Positions 9,838 through 17,793 of a stretch of 56,809 bases of DNA are shown here, piece by piece. Under the pieces are notes generated by a model, which was not told the origin of the DNA, searched no databases, and saw only the letters and a program-made list of their open reading frames with translations. Made by a program: the position numbers and the translations under genes. Position 1 is the first letter of the stretch. The number at the start of each line of letters is the position of its first letter. The DNA comes from Planctomycetaceae bacterium. GTDB lineage: Bacteria; Planctomycetota; Planctomycetia; Pirellulales; PNKZ01. The stretch is taken from assembly GCA_016793115.1 (NCBI GenBank), contig JAEUIN010000381.1, positions 1 to 56,809 on the forward strand, written 5' to 3'.

Positions 9838-10893
9838 GTGATCGGTAGGCGAAGTCTCGGCAATCATGGGTTGGCCGTCGCGACGGCGTGTCTTGCGCTG
9901 GCTATCGCGGCGGGCGGTTCCCGCTGCCGCGCCGCTGCGGCCGTCGACGACGTGAAGCTCGAGCGCACCGTGGAAAAAGGGCTCGAATGGCTCGCGTCGC
10001 GCCAGTCGACGCAAGGCCATTGGACGGCGAACGAAGGCACCTATCCGACGGCGATGACCGCCTTGGCCGGCATGGCGTTTCTGTGTGAAGGATCGACGAC
10101 GACTCAAGGGAAGTACGCCAAGAACATTCGTGGAGCGGTCGATTACTTGGTCGGCCGCAGCCGACGCAACGGGCTCATCGGCGACCCCGGCACCGACGAC
10201 CGCTACACCTACGGCCACGGCTATTCGATGATGTTTCTCTCGCAAGTTCTCGGCGAAGAGGAAGACGCCGAGCGCCGCGAAGAGCTGATCGAAGTCCTGA
10301 CGAAGGCCGTGCAATTCACGGGAGAAGCGCAAACGGACGCCGGCGGTTGGGGCTATGTCAGCGCGAAAGACGGGAGCAATTTCGACGAAGGCTCGACGAC
10401 GATCACGCAAGTGCAAGGGCTGCGCGGCTGTCGAAATGCGGGTATTCCCGTGCCCGACAAAATCATCGACAAGGCGGTGGAGTACATCCGCAAGTGCACG
10501 CTGCCCGACGGCGGAGTGCAATACAGTTCGCAAGGAGGCGGCGGGCGACCGGCGATCACCGCCGCGGCCATCGCCTGCCTCTTCAACGCCGGCGAATACG
10601 ACAGCGAATATGTGCCGAAGTTGCTCGATTACTGCAAACGAAACCTTAGCAACATCCAAAACGAAGGCTTCGGCCACTGGCACTACGCTCATTACTACTA
10701 CGCCCAGGTTTGTTATCGCGAAGGCGACAAAACCTGGGACGGCTATCGCGAAAAAATCTTCAATCGCCTGCTGACGGAAGCGGCGCCCGACGGATCGTGG
10801 AGCCAGGGCTACATCGGCACCGTTTACACGACGGCCGTGAACCTGACGATTCTCCAACTTGAACAGAACGCACTACCTATTTATCAACGTTGA
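9838..10893 (+). CDS. Secreted alpha/alpha-toroid (squalene-cyclase/prenyltransferase-fold) protein
   Basis: 351 residues from GTG 9838, with AAGGAGG nine bases upstream and only four bases after the previous stop. A signal peptide (LAVATACLALAIAAGG) is followed by repeats typical of the terpenoid-cyclase/prenyltransferase toroid: LEWLASRQSTQGHWTA, TDAGGWGYVSAKDG, LPDGGVQYSS and APDGSWSQGYIG (QW-like G-x-W elements). The catalytic DxDD of squalene-hopene cyclases is not visible and the protein is about half the usual length, so it is probably a binding or structural member rather than a cyclase. It is coupled to the PQQ protein gene. Confidence 0.85.
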   Translation: MIGRRSLGNHGLAVATACLALAIAAGGSRCRAAAAVDDVKLERTVEKGLEWLASRQSTQGHWTANEGTYPTAMTALAGMAFLCEGSTTTQGKYAKNIRGAVDYLVGRSRRNGLIGDPGTDDRYTYGHGYSMMFLSQVLGEEEDAERREELIEVLTKAVQFTGEAQTDAGGWGYVSAKDGSNFDEGSTTITQVQGLRGCRNAGIPVPDKIIDKAVEYIRKCTLPDGGVQYSSQGGGGRPAITAAAIACLFNAGEYDSEYVPKLLDYCKRNLSNIQNEGFGHWHYAHYYYAQVCYREGDKTWDGYREKIFNRLLTEAAPDGSWSQGYIGTVYTTAVNLTILQLEQNALPIYQR

Positions 10894-10971
10894 CGACACG
10901 ACGACTTTGACCGACGCGCCCGCCGTTCGCTTGCGCGGCAAGGGTTCGCTAAGAAAGGCTAATCGAAACCA

Positions 10972-12042
10972 ATGAGTGAGACTTCGGAACAAACGCTGCA
11001 ATTCGACGACGCGTCGTCGGCGGCCGTCGCCCGGCTCGGCGAGGCCCGCAAGCGAATCATCGAGCAACTGTCGTCGGTGATCGTCGGCCAGACGAACGTC
11101 ATCGAAGAGTTGCTGATCTCCATCTTCAGCCGGGGTCATTGCCTGCTGGAAGGCGTGCCGGGCCTGGCGAAGACTCTCATGGTGAGCACGCTCGCTCGGA
11201 CGATGGACCTCTCGTTCAGTCGCATCCAGTTCACTCCGGACTTGATGCCCGCCGACATCACCGGCACCGACATCATCGAGCAGAACGCGTCGACGGGAGC
11301 CCGCGAGTTCCGCTTCCTGCAAGGTCCGTTGTTCGCCAACGTGATTTTGGCCGACGAAATCAACCGGACGCCGCCGAAAACGCAGGCCGCGCTGCTCGAA
11401 TCGATGCAGGAGCGGCAAGTCACGGTGGGGCGCGTTCGCCACACGCTGCCCGACCCGTTTTTCGTCTTGGCGACGCAAAATCCCATTGAGCAAGAGGGGA
11501 CGTACACGCTCCCCGAGGCGCAACAGGATCGCTTCATGTTCAAGGTGTACGTCCATTATCCCTCGTTCAACGAAGAATTCGAGATCGCCAAACGCACCAC
11601 GGGGGGCGGCACGCCGCATATCGAAGCGGTGCTGAAAGCCGACGAAATTTTGCAACTGCAGCAGATCGTGCGCGAAGTGCCGGTCACCGACCATCTGGTG
11701 CGTTATGCCTTGGCGCTTGTTCGTCAGACGCGGCCCAACGAAGTTGAGACCCCTTCGTTCGTGCGCGATCAAATCTCCTGGGGCGCCGGGCCGCGGGCCG
11801 TGCAAAACCTGATTCTCGGCTCCAAAGCCCGCGCCCTACTCAACGGGCGCACCTATGTGAGCGAAGACGATTTGCAGGCGTTGGCCAAGCCGGTGCTGCG
11901 GCACCGGCTGGTCGTCAACTTCGCAGCCGAGAGCGAAGGGGTCACGGCCGACCACATTGTCGATCGCTTGCTGGAAACCACTCCCTCCAAAGAAGACGAA
12001 CTGACTCGCGATGTCCGATTCCAAAAGATTTTTGCATCCTGA
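10972..12042 (+). CDS. MoxR-family AAA+ ATPase
   Basis: 356 residues. Walker A is GVPGLAKT (61-68), Walker B VILADEINR (124-132) and sensor 1 ATQNP; the MoxR-typical stretch FTPDLMPADITGTDI follows Walker A. MoxR proteins are cytoplasmic chaperone-like ATPases thought to insert metal ions or to mature von Willebrand A proteins and membrane complexes. The next three genes (DUF58, BatA-like, vWA) are the usual MoxR partners, which supports that role here. It ends 32 bases inside the DUF58 gene. Confidence 0.95.
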   Translation: MSETSEQTLQFDDASSAAVARLGEARKRIIEQLSSVIVGQTNVIEELLISIFSRGHCLLEGVPGLAKTLMVSTLARTMDLSFSRIQFTPDLMPADITGTDIIEQNASTGAREFRFLQGPLFANVILADEINRTPPKTQAALLESMQERQVTVGRVRHTLPDPFFVLATQNPIEQEGTYTLPEAQQDRFMFKVYVHYPSFNEEFEIAKRTTGGGTPHIEAVLKADEILQLQQIVREVPVTDHLVRYALALVRQTRPNEVETPSFVRDQISWGAGPRAVQNLILGSKARALLNGRTYVSEDDLQALAKPVLRHRLVVNFAAESEGVTADHIVDRLLETTPSKEDELTRDVRFQKIFAS

Positions 12043-12913
12043 AGCGATCCAACGCATTTCGCGTTTGGATCTGCGGGCTCGGCATATCGTCGAAGGGTTT
12101 CTTTCGGGCGCCCATCGTAGTCCGTACTTCGGACAGTCGATCGAGTTTTTGCAGCATCGCGAATACACGCCGGGCGACGATTTGCGCCGCGTCGATTGGA
12201 AAGTCTGGGCCAAGCAAGATCGTTACTACATCAAGCAGTACGAAGAAGAAACGAACCTGCGAGCCACGCTCGTGGTCGACGTGTCCGCAGGAATGCAATT
12301 CGGCGGCGGACCGCTCAATAAATACGAGTATGCGGCGACCGTGGCCGTGAGCCTCGCTTACCTGTTATTGCGTCAGCAAGACGCCGTCGGCTGCATGTCG
12401 TTCGACGAGAAGGTTCGCCGCGCCGCGCCCATTTTGAGCCGCATGAATCATTTGCAATCCGTAATCGGCGCGCTCGATGCGTCGAAGCCGGCGGACAAGA
12501 CCGATTTGGGGCGCGTGCTCGCTCAAGTCGCCCAAGACGTGCCGCGTCGCGGGCTCGTGATCTTAATCAGCGATTTGTTCGCGGATCGAGCGGGACTTCT
12601 CAAAGGTTTGCGGCAACTTCGGCAGCGCGGGCACGACGTCATGGTGTTTCACATCATGGACGATCAGGAACTCGACTTCACGTTCAACGGCCCGACCCGG
12701 TTCGAGGGTCTGGAGACGCCGGAGCATCTAAACTGCAATCCGCGGGCCCTGCGTGAAGGCTACCTCGAAGCATTGCATGCTTTCTTGGAAGAGGTTCGCC
12801 GCGGCTGCACGCAGAACGCCTGCGACTACGCCTTGATTCGAACCAGCCAACCGCTCGACGCCGCTCTCGCGGCTTACCTTAGCAGCCGCCTAGGGATGCA
12901 CCACCGTAACTGA
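12011..12913 (+). CDS. DUF58 domain protein (vWA-like, MoxR partner)
   Basis: 300 residues, soluble. The DUF58 hallmark EYTPGDDLRRVDWKVWAKQD is at about residues 53-72, followed by a von Willebrand A-like fold (TLVVDVSAGMQFG, MIDAS-like DxSxG). DUF58 proteins are regularly encoded after MoxR and are thought to act with it. The reading frame starts inside the moxR gene (32-base overlap), and the next gene begins two bases after its stop, so translational coupling is likely on both sides. Confidence 0.93.
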   Translation: MSDSKRFLHPEAIQRISRLDLRARHIVEGFLSGAHRSPYFGQSIEFLQHREYTPGDDLRRVDWKVWAKQDRYYIKQYEEETNLRATLVVDVSAGMQFGGGPLNKYEYAATVAVSLAYLLLRQQDAVGCMSFDEKVRRAAPILSRMNHLQSVIGALDASKPADKTDLGRVLAQVAQDVPRRGLVILISDLFADRAGLLKGLRQLRQRGHDVMVFHIMDDQELDFTFNGPTRFEGLETPEHLNCNPRALREGYLEALHAFLEEVRRGCTQNACDYALIRTSQPLDAALAAYLSSRLGMHHRN

Positions 12914-12915
12914 CC

Positions 12916-15153
12916 ATGCCCACGTTCCTAAACGCACCGCTGCTGTGGGGCCTCGCGATCGTGGCCGCGCCGGTGATCATTCATTTGATCAACATGCTGC
13001 GGCACAAGCGCGTGAAGTGGGCCGCGATGGAATTCCTGCTCGCCGGCCAGCGGAAGCACAGCAGTTGGATTCGGTTGAAGGAATGGCTGCTGTTGTTGCT
13101 GCGCATGGCGGCCGTGGCGGCGATCGTGCTCATCGTCGCGCGTCCGCGGCTCGACGGCGCGCTCGGGAAGCGGCTCGGCGACGTGACGACGCACCACATC
13201 GTGTTGCTTGACGACAGCTTTTCGATGAGCGATCGCTTCGCCGAGCGCAACGTGTTCGACGAAGCGAAAGCGGCCGTCGAACGCATCGCCGTTGAAGCGC
13301 TGGGCGAATCCTCGGCGCAGACGTTCACGTTGTTGCGTGCCTCGCAGGCCGCGGCCTCGCAGGGCGCGGCCAAGCCCGACGTGCTGCAGGAGGTCGTGAA
13401 TTCGCAGTTTGTTTTCAAAGACCGCAGCGATCGAAAGCTGAATCGAGTGTTGGAGCCGCTGGCGCCGTCGGAATCGTCGGCCGGGCCGGAGGCGGCGTTG
13501 AAAGGTCTGTCGTCAATTCTCAAGTCGGGCGAAGGGGAGGAGCGAATTCTTTACATCGTCTCCGATTTCCGCGCGAAGGATTGGCGCGACGCTCCCGAAC
13601 TGCGCAACCTGCTGGCGAATTACGAGAAGCGTACCGCTCAGATGTACTTCGTCGATTGCACCGAAGCGGAGCGTCCCAACTTGGCCGTGACGGCGTTGGG
13701 GCCGAAGTCGGGTACCGTGACCGCCGGCGTTCACTTCGAGATGCAAGTGGAAGTGCATAACTACGGGCAGGCGACCGTGGAAAAAGCCGCGGTCGAGATT
13801 CGTTCCGACGGCGACACGGGCGGCACGATCTTTCTCGACCCGATTCCTCCCGGGAAGTCGGTCGTCGGCAAGTTCTATTCGTCGTTCTCCGATCCCGGCG
13901 AACACTTGATTTCGGTGGAATTGCCGGCGGATTCCGTCGATGCGGACAATCGTCGCTACAGCGTGCTAAACCTGCCCGCCAAGATGCCGGTCTTAATCAT
14001 TAACGGCGACGCGGAGTCGACGCTGGCGGCGGACCTGGCTTGGGCACTCGCGCCTCCTGGTCCGATTTCCAGCGGCTTGGCTCCGCAAATCCAGATCCCC
14101 GCGTTTCTGAACGATGCTGAACGCAACCCCTTGGCCGCTTACTGGGGCATCTACTTGGCAAACGTCCGTGAACTCGACGCCGCGGCCGTGCGCAATCTCG
14201 AAGCTTATGTTCAAGGCGGCGGCGGCGCGTTGTTCGTCGTCGGCAACAAGGCTTCCGCCGAGTTCTACAACGCCGCGCTCTATCGCGACGGGCAAGGCCT
14301 TTTCCCCGTGCCGCTGCTCGGCGAAAAGCAACTGTTTCGCGATCGTGAGTCGAAGGCTTTCGACATCGTCGGCTCGGCGCATCCGGTGTTCGCTCGCTTC
14401 GCCGACGAGCGCAACACATTCTTGCGCGACGTCACGGTCGATCGCTACTTCGGGCTGCCCGATGAATGGAACGCGGAAGTGGCGCCGGGAGCGCCCGTCG
14501 TCGTCGCCAAGCTTCGCAACGGCGCGCCGTTGGTCGTCGAAAAATCGTTCGGTCGCGGACGCGTCGCCGCGCTGCTGACGTCCCCCTTGGCACCCTGGAG
14601 CGATTGGAAGAAAAACCCGAGCTTCGTCATTACGATGTTGGAGACGCAGTCGTATATCGCGAAGCGCGACGAGCGCGGTCTTGAGACCCGTGCCGTCGGC
14701 TCGCCCCTGGTGATGGTGTTCGATCCGAAGGAATATCAACCGAATATCGGCGTTTTGCCGCCGCATGCCGGTCTTGGCGGGCCGGCGACCGTGGAGGCGA
14801 AGCCTACGACGGAGGGACTCAAGTTGGATTACCCGGCGACGCAGCATGCCGGCTATTATCGTGTGGAACTGACGAAGCTCGACAAGACGACCGAATTGCG
14901 CCACGCGGCGTTCAACGTCGACTCGGCCGAAGGCGATTTGGCGCGCATCGGCGAACCTGAACTGACGGAAAAGCTCGACGGCGTTCGGTTCCTCTATCGC
15001 AAGGCCGACCGCATCCAGCCGGCCGACGCCGACGCATCGTCGTCGATGATCAGCACGGCGATTCTCTATGCATTAATCGCGCTCTTAATCGGTGAGCAAG
15101 CCTTGGCCTACTCCTGCTCTTATCATCCGCCGCGCGAGGAGGTTTCTCGATGA
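12916..15153 (+). CDS. BatA-like membrane protein with vWA domain
   Basis: 745 residues. The N-terminal BatA-type module has two hydrophobic helices (LLWGLAIVAAPVIIHLINML and WLLLLLRMAAVAAIVLIVAR). A vWA domain follows with the MIDAS-like DDSFSMS at about residue 98. The large periplasmic part includes a CARDB-like beta domain (about 255-345) and a region that looks like the class I glutamine-amidotransferase fold. A C-terminal helix (ISTAILYALIALLIGEQALA) would anchor the protein again. Bat proteins act with MoxR in envelope-stress or aerotolerance systems; the exact role here is unknown. It overlaps the next gene by 4 bases (ATGA). Confidence 0.88.
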   Translation: MPTFLNAPLLWGLAIVAAPVIIHLINMLRHKRVKWAAMEFLLAGQRKHSSWIRLKEWLLLLLRMAAVAAIVLIVARPRLDGALGKRLGDVTTHHIVLLDDSFSMSDRFAERNVFDEAKAAVERIAVEALGESSAQTFTLLRASQAAASQGAAKPDVLQEVVNSQFVFKDRSDRKLNRVLEPLAPSESSAGPEAALKGLSSILKSGEGEERILYIVSDFRAKDWRDAPELRNLLANYEKRTAQMYFVDCTEAERPNLAVTALGPKSGTVTAGVHFEMQVEVHNYGQATVEKAAVEIRSDGDTGGTIFLDPIPPGKSVVGKFYSSFSDPGEHLISVELPADSVDADNRRYSVLNLPAKMPVLIINGDAESTLAADLAWALAPPGPISSGLAPQIQIPAFLNDAERNPLAAYWGIYLANVRELDAAAVRNLEAYVQGGGGALFVVGNKASAEFYNAALYRDGQGLFPVPLLGEKQLFRDRESKAFDIVGSAHPVFARFADERNTFLRDVTVDRYFGLPDEWNAEVAPGAPVVVAKLRNGAPLVVEKSFGRGRVAALLTSPLAPWSDWKKNPSFVITMLETQSYIAKRDERGLETRAVGSPLVMVFDPKEYQPNIGVLPPHAGLGGPATVEAKPTTEGLKLDYPATQHAGYYRVELTKLDKTTELRHAAFNVDSAEGDLARIGEPELTEKLDGVRFLYRKADRIQPADADASSSMISTAILYALIALLIGEQALAYSCSYHPPREEVSR

Positions 15154-17756
15154 ACCTTTTTGCCGGCGGAGTGAGCACTCTTGGGGCACCGCTTTTCGCC
15201 CAAACGGGCATGCGCACCACTTTTCAATTCGGACGCATACGCGGACCGGAAGACTGGCTGCTGCCCCTAGCCGCGCTCACTCTGGTCTTGGCTTACGTGT
15301 GGTGGATGTATCGGCGCGACACGCGCGACCTGCATCCCGTAATTGCGTTGTCCCTGGGATTACTTCGTACGCTGGCATTCGTCGGGCTCTTGCTGGTGTG
15401 GCTCCGGCCGCAATGGCGGCAAGAGGAAGACGTCGTCACGCCGTCGCGCGTCGTCGTGATGGTCGACACCAGTCTTAGCATGGCGGAACCGGCGACTGAG
15501 GGTACTCCGGAAAACTCCGGCGCCGCCGACGAGAAAATGTCGTACTCGCAGGCGCAACTCGGCGGAGTGCCGCTCGGCTCGCGATCCGCCGCGGCCTTGA
15601 AATTGCTTGAATCGCCGGAGTGGAACGAGGTTCGTAAGACGCATGAACTGCACATCGTCGGCTTCGGCGGATCGCAACCCCGCGCGATCGCCGTGATGCC
15701 TCGATTGGGAGCCGACGGCAAACCGCTCGACGCGGAACCGACGTCGTCGGCCGATGCCGGAGCGGCCGCTCCGGTAAATCCCGCCGATGGCGCCAAACCG
15801 GTCGATTTCACAAACGCAATCGTTCCCAGCGATGCGGAAACGCGAATCGGCGAAGCGTTAGCCCAGACGATATTTCAACATCGTTTCGCCCCCGTGTCGG
15901 GCTACGTCCTAGTGACCGACGGCGGGCAAAACACCGGCCTTGATCCCGCCGAGGCGCTCGCCGGCGCTCAGGCCGACCGTCTGCCGCAGGCCCCGTTGTT
16001 TCCCATCGGGCTCGGATCGTCGACGCCGTTGAAGAACGTGCGAATCAACGATATCACGGCTCCGGCCCGTACCTACCCGAACGATTCGTTTAACGTCAAA
16101 GCGTATGTGCAGGCTCAGGGCATGGAAGGGCGCAGCGTGTCGGTCGACCTGACTTGGCGCGAGGTGTCCGTCTCGGGCGAGGTGGCGGCAAATGCGCCTC
16201 CGCTGGGGAAGCAATCGCAGAAAGTGACGTTGCCGGCCGACGGCAAACCGGTCGCCGTCGAATTCACGCTCAAGCCGGAAAAGATCGGCCGGACCACGGT
16301 TCAAGTCGCGGTCGCTAAGCCGCCGGCCGACGATCACAACCGATTCGACAACGCGCTCGACGTCGACGTGGAAATCACCGAACGTCGCAACCGCATCTTG
16401 TTGTTCGCTGCGGCGGCGACTCGCGAGTATCAGTTCCTCCGCAACCAACTTCAACGAATCCTGCGCAGCGACGGATCCAAGGATAAGGAGTTCGTCGTCG
16501 ACGTGTTGTTGCAGACCGGCAGTGACGGGATCTCCCAAGATTCCAGCGAGATTTTGCCCGATTTTCCGTCCGATGCGGCGATGATGCAGCAATACGATTG
16601 CGTCATCGCCTTCGACCCGGATTGGCGGCGCCTCACTTCGGAACAAATTACGCTTCTGAAAAACTGGGTCGAAAGCGAAGCGGGCGGTCTCATTCTCGTC
16701 GCCGGACGCATCTTTACCGACATCACGGCGCGCGATCCCAACTTGGGCTTGGTTCGCAGTCTTTATCCCGTGGAGTTCGGCCGATTTATGACCGGCCTCG
16801 ACTCATCGCCGGCCGGAGCTTCGGAACCGTGGCCGCTCAAGTTCACTTCCGAGGGGGCTAAGAGCGAGTTTCTCAAGTTGAGTGAATCGGTGACCGGAGA
16901 CGACGGCTGGGACAAGTTCGACGGATTCTACGATTACTACCCTGTGAAAGGCGTTAAAGATAAATCGGTCGTCCTGGCGGGCTTAGAAGCTCCGCGCGCC
17001 AAGCGTGCGACCGCCGATGACGAGCGGCCGTTTCTCTTGGTCGATCGCTCGCTGGGAGCGGGGCGCGTGCTCTATGTCGGCGGCGGTGAGTTCTGGCGCC
17101 TGCGAGCGGAGAATTCCGCGTACTTCACGCGGCTCTATACCCAGATGGTGCGCCATGTGGCCCAGGCCCGGCTGCTCCGCGATTCAAAGCGCGGCGTGTT
17201 GATGGTCGACCACGACAACGGCCGCTACGTGCTCAACGATCTCGTGGAAGTCCGTGCGCGATTGATGGACGCGCAGGCTAAGCCGCTCAAGGCCCACGAA
17301 ATCCCGCTGTCCGTCGTCGCGCCGGATCAATCGAACCAGACGATCAAACTCCAGTCCGATCCGTCGCTTCCCGGCAATTTCCGCGGTTTGTTTCCCGTAC
17401 GTCAAACCGGCGCCTATCGACTCGACGTGATGCTTCCCGACGGCGACCGCGAATTGCTGACTCGTCGGCTCCAAGTGCGCGTGCCGAATAAAGAGAGCGA
17501 CGACGTTCGCTTGAACTCGGCGCTCTTGCGTCGGCTGGCGGAGGCGTCGTCGGGGGCGTATTACGAAGGCGCAGGGAGCGTCTTTGCCGGGTATCAGGGA
17601 ATTCCGCCGCTGCCGAAGTTGCTGGCTGACAAGACGCGTTCCACGCCCCGTTTGGCCCGGCCGGTTTCGCTGTGGGACAATGAGTGGACGCTCGGAATCC
17701 TGTGCGGATTGCTCTGTTTTGAGTGGTTGATCCGGCGAATTGTGAAGTTGGCTTAG
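15150..17756 (+). CDS. vWA / glutamine-amidotransferase-like membrane protein
   Basis: 868 residues. Two N-terminal membrane helices (WLLPLAALTLVLAYVWWMY; TLAFVGLLLVWLRP) are followed by a vWA domain with the MIDAS motif DTSLSM at about residue 109. A Pro/Ala/Asp-rich insertion comes next, then Ig-like beta regions. A GATase1-like segment (about 415-670) contains LILVAGRIFTD and RVLYVGGGEFWRLR and shows no obvious catalytic Cys. One C-terminal helix (LGILCGLLCFEWLIRRIV) ends the protein. Its organisation mirrors the upstream BatA-like protein, suggesting an old duplication. Start ATG 15150 overlaps the upstream stop. Confidence 0.87.
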   Translation: MNLFAGGVSTLGAPLFAQTGMRTTFQFGRIRGPEDWLLPLAALTLVLAYVWWMYRRDTRDLHPVIALSLGLLRTLAFVGLLLVWLRPQWRQEEDVVTPSRVVVMVDTSLSMAEPATEGTPENSGAADEKMSYSQAQLGGVPLGSRSAAALKLLESPEWNEVRKTHELHIVGFGGSQPRAIAVMPRLGADGKPLDAEPTSSADAGAAAPVNPADGAKPVDFTNAIVPSDAETRIGEALAQTIFQHRFAPVSGYVLVTDGGQNTGLDPAEALAGAQADRLPQAPLFPIGLGSSTPLKNVRINDITAPARTYPNDSFNVKAYVQAQGMEGRSVSVDLTWREVSVSGEVAANAPPLGKQSQKVTLPADGKPVAVEFTLKPEKIGRTTVQVAVAKPPADDHNRFDNALDVDVEITERRNRILLFAAAATREYQFLRNQLQRILRSDGSKDKEFVVDVLLQTGSDGISQDSSEILPDFPSDAAMMQQYDCVIAFDPDWRRLTSEQITLLKNWVESEAGGLILVAGRIFTDITARDPNLGLVRSLYPVEFGRFMTGLDSSPAGASEPWPLKFTSEGAKSEFLKLSESVTGDDGWDKFDGFYDYYPVKGVKDKSVVLAGLEAPRAKRATADDERPFLLVDRSLGAGRVLYVGGGEFWRLRAENSAYFTRLYTQMVRHVAQARLLRDSKRGVLMVDHDNGRYVLNDLVEVRARLMDAQAKPLKAHEIPLSVVAPDQSNQTIKLQSDPSLPGNFRGLFPVRQTGAYRLDVMLPDGDRELLTRRLQVRVPNKESDDVRLNSALLRRLAEASSGAYYEGAGSVFAGYQGIPPLPKLLADKTRSTPRLARPVSLWDNEWTLGILCGLLCFEWLIRRIVKLA

Positions 17757-17793
17757 ACGAGCGTTGTAGAATTCAAGGAATCGAAATCGACTT

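Noticed and set aside
9592..10857. A 421-codon minus-strand frame
   Set aside because: Antisense to the toroid protein, Arg/His-rich, no motifs.
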